Shown piece by piece: positions 33,951 to 45,475 of a DNA stretch of 64,000 nt. A model generated the notes under the pieces. It was not told where the DNA came from. It did not search any database and saw only the letters and a program-made list of their open reading frames with translations. Source of the DNA: Strongylocentrotus droebachiensis. Its lineage: Eukaryota; Echinodermata; Echinoidea; Camarodonta; Strongylocentrotidae. Location of the stretch: contig JAVYIG010002386.1 in NCBI GenBank assembly GCA_035222895.1, positions 1 through 64,000 on the forward strand, read 5' to 3'. The stretch's first letter is position 1. The number at the start of each line of letters is the position of its first letter. The position numbers and the translations under genes were made by a program.

Positions 33951-36900
33951 GTAGGCCCTATTTCATTGCAATTTATCATTGAATAGTTCAAGGACAGTAG
34001 TGTGATTGAAAGAGGACTCCCAGCTTATGATTACATCGAATATGAAAATGATAATAAGGAAAAGACGCGCCGTCAACTAGACGCGATTGTATAATCAAAA
34101 CAAAGGTATATAAAATTACAATATTATAAAGCACATCATACCATAACAATTATTCAAATGAGGAAAATTAGATATTTTGCGTTTTCCAAGTAAAATGTGT
34201 TTGTTTTTTCAAAATAGTATTGCAAATTTTATAGAACTCACAGTTTTAAAATAACTATAAAGTACATGTATATACCTGGTAGTGGCGTAATGAGAACAAC
34301 CTCTCTTTTTTTTTGGGGGGGGGGGTAGAAAAAAAAAATCCGCATCTCCCCACTCTTACATGCAGGCTCGGCTGAACGTTTTTAAAAAGTGGAGTCTAGA
34401 GGCAAAACTTATCTCGATTGTATAAACTGTGTTGTTATCAGGGGCGTCGCTAGACCTGTTGCAGTGGGGGAGGGGTGTAGAGGCCACTGATTACTGACAA
34501 AACGAGCCACCAATTACCAACATATATATTAATGCCAATGTCCCAAAGTCTACAAATTTAAACCTATCAACCCGGGGCCAGGAATTAAGTTATTTTTCAG
34601 TCCCCCCCCCCCCCCGTAAAGCGCGGAAGCTTTGTCACTTCATTAGATTATTAGAGAAAGAAAACGATCCGTTGTACCGTTCTCGACTCTTAATTCTTAT
34701 TTCGCCCCTCCCGCGCGAATCGCAGAAGCTATGACGATTTATTTACTTATTAGAGAAAGAAGACGATTCATCGCACCGTTCTTGACTCTTAATCCTTGTC
34801 TGAATTCAGTTCCTTCCCCCCACCCCCCCCCCCCCACTTCCCGCGTAAAGCGCGGAAACTTTGCCGTTTCAATAAATTATTACTCTTAATCCTTGTCTGA
34901 ATTCGCTTTCGCCCATCCCAATGGAAGCGCGAACACTTTCACGTTTCATTAAATTATTTGAGAAAGAAGACGATTCGTTGTATCGTTTCGTTGTCTGAAT
35001 TCAGTTTCCCCCCTCCCGCGCGAAGCGCAGAGGCTTTGACGTTTCATTTAAATATTACTCTTAATCCCTGTCTGAAATCATTTTCTCCCAATGGCTGCTC
35101 GTAGCGCGGAAGCTTTCACGTTTCATTAAATTATTAGATAAAGAAGACGATTCGTTGTGTACCGCTCCCGACTCTTAATCCTAGTCTGAATTCAGTTGCC
35201 CCCTCCCGCGCAAGAAGCGGAAGCTTTTTCGTTTCATTATTATTATTAGAGAATTGAAGACGATTCGTTGTACCGTTGTCTACTCTTAAGCATTGCCTGA
35301 ATTCAGTTTCCCCACTGGGTCCCTTAACGGTACACGTGCAGTCAGGGGCGTACGCAGGATTTTTTTTTCGAGGGGGGGGGGGGGGGGGTTAAAATTTGAA
35401 AATCTCGTCGAAAATTTCGCAACGACTCAGCCACCCGCTGGGTAAGCGGGGGGGGGGGGGGGGGGGTAATAGCACATTTAAACAAAACAAAATTGGTCCA
35501 GAATTTAATGGGGAAAAAATCCTGTCACGGCCATGCATTATGGCTCAAGGCATGGGCACACATAGGACTTTGTTATGTTGGGGACCGGGGTAAAATGCAA
35601 TAAATTATTGAAAATTTATTGCATTTTTTTTTTTTTTTTTTATTTATGGAAACTGCCCCCTACCCTAGCCTCCGCTGAGTACATTCATGGTTCAGTGACA
35701 AAGCAATGGCCTCGTAACTGTGAGGCCCCAGGATCAAAACCGTGTCGATGTGCTATATTAGTGCCCTTTTGTGGGGCATTAATCCTCATTACTGTCATTT
35801 ATGACTGAAGGGCGTAGGTCCCCTAGTTGATAAGCATAGTAGGATACACATGCTTTAGCAGTCACGCAAAACACAAATTGGCAAATTATTATTCAATAAA
35901 ATCTGAGAATGTATACTATTATCTAGATCTATTAGGAATATTTTTTTTTAAAATAATTCCATAAATTGGGGTAAAACAAAAATATTCCAACTATATGAGC
36001 GACAGTGTATGTTGACCCCTCCCCCTCTTATTTCTGTATTATATATTCATTCACATATTCATTTATTCAATATTCATTTATGTAAATATTTGTTTATATA
36101 TTCATTAATTCATTAATTTATTCATTTTTGATAGTATGCACTAGAACCGAGTGGCGCGGTGTACTTGTGGAAACTCATTCAAGCACATCGGAAGGGGGCC
36201 GCCGACGACTGCGATGATCTCCTCGGACAGAACCCCGACGTCATGCACCGACTCGAAGAGGGGAACTTCGACGTGGTCGTCTACGACATGATCTGGTTGT
36301 GCAGCTTGATGTTAGCAATGAAACTGAACGTGCCCGCTGTGGTATCCTCCCCCGTGGCTGCCCCGACGATGCTCTCCATGTACGCGGGAAACCCGGTTAA
36401 TCTGGCATACGCTCCCGATGTGATGAATGGTTATGATAACAAAATGACATTCTTCCAGGTTAGTTTATTTGTTTTATCTATCTAGTCGTTATTCGTTATT
36501 CTTTATTGTTTCAATTATTCGTTCATTCATTTATTTATGTTTTTTTTTATCCATTTATTTATTTATTCATTTGATTTTACTCATTTATATGTATATATTC
36601 AAATATATTAATTTATAAATATCTTTCTACAATCATTCATTTTTCCATTCATTTATTGATTAATTGAATTCGATAATTACTGTACATTTCTATACTACTA
36701 TACTACTACTCCTCCTACTACTACTACTACTACTACTATACTACTACTACTACTACGACTACGAATACTACTATTGTGGTTTCTCTTCTTATTCTACTTC
36801 TACTTCTAGTCTTATTCTTCTACTACTACTACTACTACTATTTCTACTACTTCTACTAATACTACTAATACTAATACTACTACAGAAGAAAATAAGTACT

Positions 36901-39900
36901 CACATGCCTTTTACTTTTCTTTGTTTATTGTTTATTTTCTGTTTACAGCGTGTAAACAACGTGTTCGCCAACCGAGTTTTATATTCGGTATTGGAGTACC
37001 ATCAGATACCGTACAATATTATCAGAGAACGACACCAGATCAGACCGGATTTATCCGGTTCTATCGCGAATTTGGTCGGGACCTATACCGATCTGTTCCT
37101 GGTCAATCTGGATTTCGCCGTCGAGTTCCCGCTCCCGCTCAACCCCAACATCATCACCATGGGGGGTATCACGGCCAGGCCGGCATCACTTTTACCAGAT
37201 GTAAGCTATCTTCTTTTAACACGGTCTTTGAATAATGTGTTTGGGTTTTTGAGGAGGAAAATAGAAAGAAAGGGGGAAAAACAGACAGATAAGCAAACAA
37301 ATATGAACGAAAACCAGAAGAAAAACATTTACTGAATATTTACGGAGTTTAAAAGTATTTTTATGCGAGAAAGGGTGCATGTTTTATTACTTTAACTGAA
37401 CTCGCTCAAGATCAGCTCTAACTATTCTGTTAATAAATTTGATAAACGGAAGTATACAAAAGTACTAATGTGTTGGTGATATCCTGTTCCCTATCTGTCA
37501 ACCGACACGTTCGGCTAGGACTTGGAAGCATTCATGCAGTCCTCGGGCGATGGGGGCGTCATCTTGTTCACTCTGGGTAGCTACGTTACGCATATCAAGC
37601 CGGAATTCCTGGAGCCGTTCGCCGAGGTCTTCCAGCGATATCCGCAGCAGAAGATCCTGTGGCAGTTGGCAGGTGAACACAAGTTCAAACTGCCACCGAA
37701 CGTGAAGACGATGCCGTGGCTGCCACAGAATGATATCTTAGGTAAGGAACACGCAGAGTGTTCCTCTGTGTGGTCATAAGAATTACCATTTAAAAAGAGA
37801 TGTCATGGTCCAGTGGAAACATTTTCGGAATGTGAATCACAAAGTTCGGGGTTCGAGTCCCGCCATTGCACTAATGTCCTTTAGCAATACGTCAATTTAC
37901 ATTTGCCACTCTCTACCCAGACAGACATGCAGGTTTGACTGAACTGTACTGTCAGACTTGTCTTACTGGCCATACTCAGACCTTATTACATTACACAACC
38001 CCAGAAGACCCTAAAGGGACACCATAATCTCTCCTTCTCAAACATAAGGTGCGACGCGGATGTTTATCGGCTCACCTTCTTTCCAAGAAACATTCGTGCC
38101 TGAAATCTCTTTCCCCCCCCCCCCCCAACATTGTTGCCTGCAATTCAGTAGAAACATTCAAAACAAGACTCGAGGAAGCGATCCAAAGGGGCAAATAGTT
38201 TAAGTTCCATTCAGGACTGTAAAGAGACGGGACTCAACTAAAAACTAACAACTCTCTATTGAACGCTAGCATTCGTATTGGTCACGATATATCCCACTTG
38301 AGGATCAGGACCAGAACAGAACATATTCAGACTCGGTCTCTCTGAACGCCATCTATTTACAGGTGACACATAATCGGTTTCCGTTTGGTGGCCTCGACAG
38401 ACATGTTTGATGTATTCAAGTTTGCAAATTATATACATCTCTTTAAAAATCTAGCCATCTGATTAGTCGAAATTGGAGTCGTGATTTAACAATGCCGGGA
38501 CAAGTACCGGGAAAATAGTTCAATTTTGCTGCGATCCCCATTGGTTCTATAGTGTTCAAATTGTTTTTGTGCGAGCGCGGATACCATACAGTGCTTTTTG
38601 TCTGCGATTCCCAAATGGTTGTAACATTCAGTCATCTTTCCATTGAAGATTAACAGACAGTGTCCCAGATTTTCCGTGATGTTTTAACAAATCTTTACTC
38701 AAGAAAAGGATAAGGTAATAATTCTTGTTAAATTTGTGTGTCAATTCGGTATATAAAAGTCATATCGACTGCTTACATATTGGAGGCCTGGCTGTTGGCT
38801 CTCGGGGAGGTGCACATCCCCTTGACCCTATACAACAGCCAGGCCTCTCATGGCAGTCGATATCTCTATACTATTTCACTTGTGATTGCTTTCAGGTCAC
38901 CCTAAGACGCGTCTCTTCATTTTCCACGGTGGCAACAACGGGTTCTACGAGACCGTGTACCATGGTGTACCCGCCATCATAATACCCCTGACCGGGGACG
39001 CCATCGACCAAGGGGTTCGACTGAAACACCACGGTTTCGGTATCGTCCTTGACAAAACCAATGTGACTGTGGACATCCTGCGGGTCGCCATAGATGCCAT
39101 TCTCAACAATGATAGGTAGGCACGGTTGTGGTGCCGGGGGGTTGGGGTGAGAAATGGAGTGCACTGTAAAAAAATAATAGTCGAAATAACTCAATAAAAT
39201 TGAGGAAAAGAATTGCCTTATTTTTATTAAGTAAATATTACCTACGGCATCTTAAGTAGAATTTACTTATTTTGCTGAATACATTTTTACTCAGTTAAAT
39301 CGAGTTACATTAACGTAAATAATTTAAGTATTGTAATCATTTTAGATAATTAAAAAAAAACTATGATAGGATTACATATTGCACGATTTGGTACCCATCT
39401 AATCTAACAAGTAACATCCACTAATCATTCACTACTTCTATTTAAGATTAATCACTAATCACTAACACTACTTCTATTTAAGATTTAACCGTATATATAT
39501 ATCTACCACCATCACAAACTATTACATACGCTTCAATTCGACACATATTGAAATGCTCCAAATTTTATATATACTTGATCGTAGCATCTTAAAAGGAAAA
39601 TTGCTTGACAATTTCCTGAAATATCAAGTTTTGATTTGTTTTGAACTGGGTAACAATTAAAAATTGTCTTGTCTTTGCTTAGCCATGTTAAATGAATTAG
39701 TAAATGTTTTAAAGTCCTTAAATTTTCACTCAACCACAAAAAAGAATTGTTTTATTTAAAAAAGAGTTTAATTTGGTCTTAATGAATATTCATAAATTAT
39801 GTAAATATTTCTATTACGCACTGCATCGGTCCTTACTTTAAAAAGATAAGAATAATCAACATAAATTGTTTGAGTAATACGTATAATTTCTGATTTTGAG

Positions 39901-41254
39901 TTAAAATTACTAAATTAATACAAGCTGAAATTACTTAAAGTTCTTATGTATTTGATTTTACTTAAATATCCCTCGTATGTTCTACTAAATTGAAAGTTTG
40001 AGTTAGCAAGACTTAAATTTAGTGCGTAAGTGGCAAAACTAATGTTTTCAAGTAAATTCTACATGGAAAAAATACGTAAAAATTACCAATGAACAAATTC
40101 TTTTTTACAGTGTGGTAGTCTGGAGATCTGGGGTCCCGGAGATTCTCGGTCACAATCCTGGGGGGGGGGGGGGATCACTTTGGCAGAGGTCTTCAGGGAT
40201 ATTCGCAAACATTGATACGTTCTGGGATTTGGGATTTGAGAAGAGGGTACAGGGCGAAAAGTTATAAGCTAGTGAAATCCTTGCTTCTAATTGGTTATCA
40301 GCAGATTTGTCACTGATTTTTGTCATTTGTCATTGAAAAAAGGCCTTGTGAAACGGGCCCCTGGTGTATGTTCTTTGGATTTGGAATTTACAAAAAGGGG
40401 TATGTTTTATAAAAGAGTGAGAACTTTCACGAAACGATTAACGAATGTTCGCAAACATATGAATCCGTATTTATAATTTTGGCGAAAGTAAGGTACTTTT
40501 TTTTTGTTAATACATGAGTTCTCGAGGGTTCTCGACAAGCCGAAAATGTTATCAAAGAGTTATATTCAAAGCCTGTTTTGTAACCTTGCCTATTTTTTAT
40601 GCTAAAAGAGTAGTACTTTGTAGATAAAGCTTCTTGAAAATAGGCAAAGTAGGAGGTCAATACTTTCAACTCCGTTAACGATCATCTGGTACACGAATGA
40701 ACATTGACATGAAGTTCCTGAGGTCCCTCCTCACAATAGTACCATCAAAATCAAAACCCCTAACCATCTTTGGATATCATGATCATGAGTTTCGGAGCAA
40801 GATATCATGAGAGTGACAAGTTGCCTACAAATTATGTTTTATCAAACAACATATTCAACAGAATTACAACGCGTTTACTTTTACATTCAATTCTATGGAT
40901 TAAAAATATGTGTATGGCGGTGCTTTTTTTCTCGTTTTAATTATTAGTTTTACCTCCCTTTCCCTTTACAGTTATTCCGAGGCGGCAAAACTACTGTCCT
41001 CGCGTCTACGAAGCAGGTCGATGCATCCGGGTGATCGCGCTGCATTCTGGATCAACCACGTGATCAAACATGGCGGCAGCTACATGAGAAGTCCACTCAT
41101 AGAACTCAACTTCATACAGCGAAATCTGCTTGATGTCATAGCGTTTTTCTTGGCCGTAATATCAGTAATTCTCGTGATATCTTGTTATTGTATGAGATGT
41201 ATGTTCCGATGCTGTAAGCGAATGTGTTTCACTACCAAAGAAAAGCATGACTGA
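33630..41254 (+). CDS. UDP-glycosyltransferase (UGT family 1), copy A
   Basis: Six exons (33,630-33,950; 36,135-36,458; 36,949-37,200; 37,519-37,741; 38,896-39,115; 40,972-41,254) encode 540 residues, close to the 520-540 usual for animal UGTs. The enzyme transfers a sugar from a UDP-sugar to small lipophilic acceptors in the ER lumen. Visible features: hydrophobic signal peptide (residues ~13-29), catalytic His45 in GEGSHYF, catalytic Asp158 in FDVVVYDMIW, and the signature region at 382-412 (FHGGNNGFYE..YHGVP..IPLTGDAIDQ). A membrane anchor lies at ~499-519, followed by a Cys/Lys-rich tail ending KEKHD, a KxKxx ER-retrieval signal. All introns are GT-AG. Two signature positions deviate: Phe383 for Thr/Ser and Ala409 for Gln. 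No disabling changes were seen. Confidence 0.93.
34440..35345. repeat. ~100-130-bp tandem repeat with GCGAAGCGCGG core in UGT copy A intron 1
   Basis: About six to seven degenerate units contain CCGCGCGAAGCGCGGAAGC, then TTTGAC, CATTAAATTATTAGAGAAAG, ATTCGTTGTACCGTTCTCGA and CTTAATCCTTGTCTGAATTC. The CCGCGC-GAA-GCGCGG core is a small hairpin. The array is bracketed by CAGGGGCGTCGCTAGACC (34,440) and CAGGGGCGTACGCAGG (35,343), hAT-like terminal motifs. A one- to two-unit version lies in copy B intron 1 (48,147-48,450), and two units lie inside 27,411-29,162. Confidence 0.75.
35655..35850 (+). mobile_element. Degraded tRNA-derived SINE
   Basis: A tRNA-like head (ATGGTTCAGTGACAAAGCAA, then CCAGGATCAAAACC) is followed by CATTAATCCTCATTAC, the same body as the SINE at 43,149-43,356 on the other strand. 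It is in intron 1 of UGT copy A. Confidence 0.6.
36135..36458 (+). CDS. UGT copy A exon 2
   Basis: Residues 108-215, phase 0-0. The acceptor TTGATAG precedes TATGCACTAGAACCG; the donor is CCAG|GTTAGT. It includes the catalytic Asp158 and the LNVPAVVSSPVAAPTMLSM stretch. The exon extends upstream of the GTG at 36,159. Confidence 0.92.
36695..36890. repeat. (CTA)n microsatellite in UGT copy A intron 2
   Basis: CTA/CTT trinucleotide tract. It ends about 60 bp before exon 3 and may extend its pyrimidine-rich acceptor context. Copy B lacks it at this position. Confidence 0.85.
36949..37200 (+). CDS. UGT copy A exon 3
   Basis: Residues 216-299, phase 0-0. It ends the N-terminal domain and contains the linker LPLNPNIITMGGITARPA (UGT-typical VGGL-like segment). 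The acceptor is TGTTTACAG and the donor is CAGAT|GTAAGC. A (CTA)n tract just upstream creates a Leu-rich run-on frame that is not coding. Confidence 0.92.
37519..37741 (+). CDS. UGT copy A exon 4
   Basis: Residues 300-373 plus one base. It starts the UDP-sugar-binding domain: DLEAFMQSSGDGGVILFTLG and the WLPQNDILG segment (Trp and Gln of the nucleotide pocket). The acceptor is CGGCTAG and the donor is TTAG|GTAAGG. Confidence 0.92.
37802..37990 (+). mobile_element. tRNA-derived SINE in UGT intron 4, copy A
   Basis: The head reads GTCATGGTCCAGTGGAAAC, then GGGGTTCGAGTCCCGCC (a perfect B box), then GCACTAATGTCC. The same insertion is in copy B at the same place, so it predates the duplication. 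Confidence 0.65.
38429..38870. mobile_element. ~440-bp insertion in UGT copy A intron 4
   Basis: Copy B runs uninterrupted from GATTGCAAACTATTTCATT, whereas copy A has ~440 bp at that point. Near its right end is an inverted pair: ATCGACTGC with GGAGGCCTGGCTGTTG, and CAACAGCCAGGCCTC with GCAGTCGAT (about 38,764-38,862). The exact ends and target duplication are unclear. Confidence 0.55.
38896..39115 (+). CDS. UGT copy A exon 5 (signature exon)
   Basis: Residues 374-446 plus two bases. It encodes HPKTRLFIFHGGNNGFYETV and the GVPAIIIPLTGDAIDQG segment of the donor-binding signature. The acceptor is GCTTTCAG and the donor is GATAG|GTAGGC. Confidence 0.92.
39162..40112. mobile_element. 951-bp TIR element in UGT copy A intron 5
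   Basis: The inverted termini are CACTGTAAAAAA and TTTTTTACAGTG. Copy B has an uninterrupted site (GGAGTGCTCAGTCTGAAGATC region at ~58,508). It is AT-rich with no transposase. It inserted after the duplication or was lost from copy B. Confidence 0.7.
40972..41254 (+). CDS. UGT copy A exon 6 (membrane anchor)
   Basis: Residues 447-540 and TGA. It encodes the PGDRAAFWINHVIKHGG helix typical of UGT C-termini, the transmembrane helix, and a cytosolic tail with six cysteines ending KEKHD. The acceptor is CCTTTACAG; AATAAA follows at 41,363. Confidence 0.92.
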
Positions 41255-41362
41255 AAACTTAGAAATACTATCTCGGCCGCTTATTTTTCTTTTCTTTTAA
41301 TTGTAATAGAATAACCATCCCATAATCGCGAGTATCAAAAGGGATACGTCATGCTGCCAAAT

Positions 41363-41368
41363 AATAAA
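41363..41368 (+). terminator. Polyadenylation signal, UGT copy A
   Basis: AATAAA 109 nt after the stop codon. The equivalent site in copy B (59,734) is conserved in a matching context (CATGCTGCCAAATAATAAA). Confidence 0.55.
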
Positions 41369-41485
41369 AATAGCCTTGAAGTGCCTAACCTAGCTCTACA
41401 TGCCCTCCGAACTTTATTTCTTAAATTGTGAAAAAAGGAGGAAAATGACAGAACTGAAAAAGGGGATGGGGGGGGGGGGGGAGGC

Positions 41486-41929
41486 CCGGTGGGGTCATTC
41501 AATGTGACTTCCGGACCGCATGACCGTTACCACAAATGCATATAACCCCCTTTTGCGGTCAGTTTCAAGGACATTTTGTGAAATTTAACCCCCTTTTTTA
41601 CGTCAAAACAAGGACAAAATCGTACTTTGGAATACCCCTATTTATAAGATTGTAAGGACACTTTCGCAAATTTACCCCTATTTTACCATATTTCAAGGAC
41701 AAGACTCGGCTCCGAGAATTTTTCTTCCTGGTTTTCTCTTTTCCCTTCCCGGTTTTCTCTTTTCCCTTTTCCTGACCCCTATTTATCAATTTCGAGGACA
41801 CCTGTGCACCCCTATTTTCTTTATTTCGAGGAATATTTTGTCCGCGGACATTGCTTGAAATTGACCCCTTTTTCCGCGATTTTGGTAACGGTCATGCGGT
41901 CCGGAAGTCACATTGAGTGACCCCACCGG
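41486..41929. mobile_element. 444-bp MITE with ~47-bp inverted ends, 3' of UGT copy A
   Basis: The ends are CCGGTGGGGTCATTCAATG...CCGCATGACCGTTACCA and its complement with about one mismatch. GGGGGAGGC-like sequence flanks both sides, and copy B has the single uninterrupted GGGGGGAGGCTACGCG at about 59,846. It is non-autonomous. Confidence 0.75.
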
Positions 41930-43148
41930 GGGGGGGGGGGGGGGAGGCTACGCGAAAAGAAGATGATGGGCCTAGACAACTCGAAACTTGATGATGATTT
42001 AGTGTTTGATTTTTGTTTAATGTTTTTTATGTCATCATAATCTTAGCAGTGAAAAATCTTCACCATAGAGTGAAAATGTTGTAGCTTTAATTGTGAATGA
42101 TATTTTATATTTGGTATCAAATATGCTTATTATGTGCTTTTATTCTTCAAACGTAATGTCTACTTGCCATTCCGGCGGAATGGAACCATGGAGCCGATGT
42201 TTTTCTACCAATTTGACAAGGCATGAAGTCGCTGGGAAATTTTTGCACACAGATGGTGTGGTGTAAATGCCTCTGCCAGTCCTGTTTTAAGTCCATGGAC
42301 GTGACTTGGCTAACAGTCCCAAGAATATCGCTGTGGCAAATTTCGTGTGAAGAAAGCACGAAATTGAAATAAAATGTCCAAGGATCGGCTCTTCATTACT
42401 AGTACGACAAAGGGTTCCATGATTCAAATTTAATCTTTTGGACATCCGACTTATAGTAGTGAGCGAATTCGTAGACAGGTGTAAGCATGAGCCGATAAAT
42501 ATTGGAGACACTACATTGCCAAGACCATTGGCTAAGAATTCAAATTCAAATTCAAAGATCTTGGTGGAAAGGACTGCGTCAGCCACCGAAAAAAGTGCTC
42601 TTTGACGCAGCTTGTGAGTGTCATCAAACAAAAGGTGAACGCAAATTGAACCCTGAATTAATTCACAGACAAGTACTGACGCAATCGAAATGACCCATCG
42701 CCTGCAAGAGGTGTTATGTAAATTGTTGTTAATGCTTGCACGGGATGGTTCGGCTGACATGACCAGCCTGACTTGCCTGCGTTTCGAAAATCTGGTGTTT
42801 TTCAGGCCCCCGCCTTAAAAAGAGTTGTCATTGATCCAGATAAATCGCAAGTATGCAGTTCACTAACTGGTATGTGCATAGTTGTGATTGATATCTATCG
42901 CAAATCAGCTCTTTATCAGACGGGCCCATGAGTCATTTTGACGGGAAAATGCTTCAAACTGCTCTGAGCAATATTTTCTTATTTTGTTTAAGTAAAACGT
43001 GATGATAAGTATGCCTATAATTATTTTGATACTGTGTAATGTGTATACCTTTTACTTGTAATACCCGATGTTTCGAAATGTATTGGTTAATATTTGGGCG
43101 TAAATATTGAAATACAATTGAATTTGCCGTGAGACTTTGGTGTACTTT

Positions 43149-43356
43149 GGTGGTGGTGGTTATTTTACCTGACTGCTAAGAAAGCATAAATGCTTGTAAG
43201 TAAGCAACCAGACGGCCGACGGCTTTAGGTCCTCTCCGAGGGACCTGTAATGAGGATTAATGCCTTACCAAAGGGCACTAGCGCATCGCCTTGGTTTCGA
43301 ACCCGGGTCACCGGATTACGAGACCACTGCTCTACCGACTGAGCTATCACGCCTCC
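43149..43356 (-). mobile_element. tRNA-derived SINE, unit 2 only
   Basis: Read on the minus strand from 43,356: GGAGGCGTGATAGCTCAGTC, then GGTAGAGCAGTGG (A box region), then CCGGGTTCGAAACC (B box), a body with CATTAATCCTCATTAC, and a tail ending in CCACC repeats. The matching site in unit 1 (GACACCCTGGACTACGC at 24,546) lacks it, so it inserted after the duplication. A tail fragment of a sibling lies at 44,300-44,345 (+). Confidence 0.75.
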
Positions 43357-43748
43357 TGGACTACGCATTTGCTTCATCCTCGACGGAATATATTGATGAA
43401 CTTGGGATGACATAATTATTTACTTGTCAAATGCCAATGATATTGTTGACTTAGTCATCTTTCAATACATTTCCATTCATTTCATATTCCCAGCGTGTGA
43501 TGTATTGATGTAATCCTTTTCAGAGAGGTACTATACAATCTTATTCCCATCTTCTTTTCCTCTTCTCCCTTTCTTGCTATTATCGCCATTTGTTTTGTCA
43601 TGCGATTGGGGGCATGTGCCCTCCTCTGCTTCCTGTGACGCTTCGCCACTACCTATTACCCATTGGCACAGGGTTTTGATCCATTTTGAAGAACGGAATG
43701 ATAATAAACGTCACATTTCCTCTATTAGATGTCAGTGGATTTAAAACG

Positions 43749-44163
43749 GGGTAACCTCGTTAGTTATTAGGACCGCTATTCATAACGTGGAACTTCCTAT
43801 ACGTGAAGGACCGCTATTCATAAAACAGAAAGGGGGTTACTATTCATAAATGCATAATGACCGCTATTTATTTTGTCAGATGAGGGTCGCTATTCATAAT
43901 TCATATTGAGGGTCACTACTCATGAGGACCGCTTTTCATAATAGGCCTACGCAATGAGGGTCGCTATTCATAATACGGATGCATGAATAGCGACCATCTT
44001 CTCGTATTATAAAGAGGGACCCATGTGAATAACGACCCCGATTTGCTATTATTAATAGCGACCCTCTTCTGAGTCTTCTCATATTATGAATAGCGACCCT
44101 TATAAACAATGACCCTTTTTTCAAATTATGAATAGCGGTCCTTATGAATAGCGGGCGGACTCC
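43749..44163. mobile_element. 415-bp insertion built of GACCGCTATTCATAA modules
   Basis: It is flanked by a 10-bp direct repeat, ATTTAAAACG (43,739-43,748 and 44,164-44,173). Unit 1 has a single related site (ATCTGAAACG at ~27,226). The interior is ~15-25-bp modules of GACCGCTATTCATAA, in one orientation on the left half and the opposite orientation on the right half, so it folds back on itself. No ORF. Confidence 0.7.
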
Positions 44164-45060
44164 ATTTAAAACGTGTGCCTCTATTTTCAAAACAGCTCAG
44201 TTAGATGATTATCTTTTCCAAAACAAGACGATGCAAATTTAGCGTCTTGATGTCGAATTTCGTTTACAATACATGTATTTTGTCATCAATTCCCTTACAT
44301 TTATGCTTTCTTAGCAGTCAGGTAACATAACCACCACCACCACCATGTTACTGCATCTTTAGATTTAAGTGTGTTTTTTCTAGGGCATTTTTATGATAAA
44401 GATGATTGAGAATTGAAGGTACTCTTGTTACGTTCGAGTAAAGATTGAAATATTGTTATTATTATTCCTTTATTATTTGGTTTTTAATTACACAAAAAAT
44501 AAGAAATAATAACGAAGGTAGAAATTATTAAAATGTACACAATGAAACTGATAAGAGTCTGATGCAGAAATATAACAATTTGGTTGCTACAACCAAATAT
44601 CCCATTTACTAATATAATCTAATGAGTACAATTTTCGTATGGTTATGTTTAACATCAGAAGTATCAAAGGTAAATGCCTGAAATCAGTTTATAATGGAAT
44701 AGACATTGAAAGGGAAAACTGTGGATACTAAAACAAAAATTAAAGCAGATGTGAGCGATGGTACCGCGTATCGTCTGTTGAGAGACGGAAGGTCGTGAAC
44801 ACGAAATTCCTTTCATAGACATAACACTCTTCCAGCTCTCAACATACGATGTCAGATGTGTCATATATATCTTAGTGAAATCAAATTCGATTAAAGTATA
44901 TAGGCCTATACCTTTGTTTAAATTTCATTGGTTACTATTCATGATGGGGAAAAAATGCCAAAATTGCCTCTAAATGTGAATTTTAAAAGTCATTATTTTT
45001 TTTAAGAAATTCATTTTTCTTTTCATTTTTCGGGCATCCTGACTCGTAGGGCCTACATGA

Positions 45061-45105
45061 TAATAATAATAATAATAATAATATTTAATTTTTATATAGC
45101 GCTTA
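45061..45105. repeat. (TAA)n with TATATAGCGCTTAATA dispersed-repeat motif
   Basis: An AATAATAAT tract is followed by TTTATATAGCGCTTAATA, related to the motif at about 18,315. It is probably the tail of a dispersed element. Confidence 0.5.
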
Positions 45106-45370
45106 ATACAAATGTCTCTATGATGGACATCTGTGTTTGACGATGTTTATCTTTGGTACTATTGGAAAGGGTTTGAAATACATGCATTTTGTCATGGTAG
45201 CTATGATTTTGTTTTTAATAAGAGGCGCTTGCATGATGTCGTTTTAACCCTTAAAGGGATATAATCGCTTAATATATAGACCTACTACAAAATACAGACA
45301 ATCAAACAGAAAATGGCCGATAGTAGAGATAAAGAGAGAGGAGGAGGTATAGAGAAATCGCAGGAGAGAC

Positions 45371-45401
<31 letters not shown>

Positions 45402-45475
45402 CAGAGAGAGAGATAGACAGACATATACAGAGAACGAAACAGAGAAAGAGAGAGATGTGGGAGAGATGGTATAAT

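Larger units (their letters stand above)
23353..42148. repeat. Tandem segmental duplication, unit 1 (~18.8 kb)
   Basis: Unit 1 starts near TTAATGTCTACTTGCCATTC at 23,353 and ends in TGCTTTTATTC at ~42,147, where unit 2 begins with the same start sequence. It holds UGT copy A plus upstream flank. Collinear homology with unit 2 was seen at the start (23.35-24.68 kb), upstream flank (27.0-27.4 and 29.17-29.87 kb), every UGT exon, several introns and the 3' end. Private insertions interrupt it. Confidence 0.85.

Noticed and set aside
36664..37335. 223-codon frame with long Leu/Tyr runs
   Set aside because: It is a run-on of the (CTA)n microsatellite and intron into UGT exon 3; only 36,949-37,200 is coding.
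43285..43356. Minus-strand tRNA gene candidate
   Set aside because: A and B boxes are good, but the SINE body and CCACC tail follow directly and the anticodon arm pairs poorly; called a SINE.
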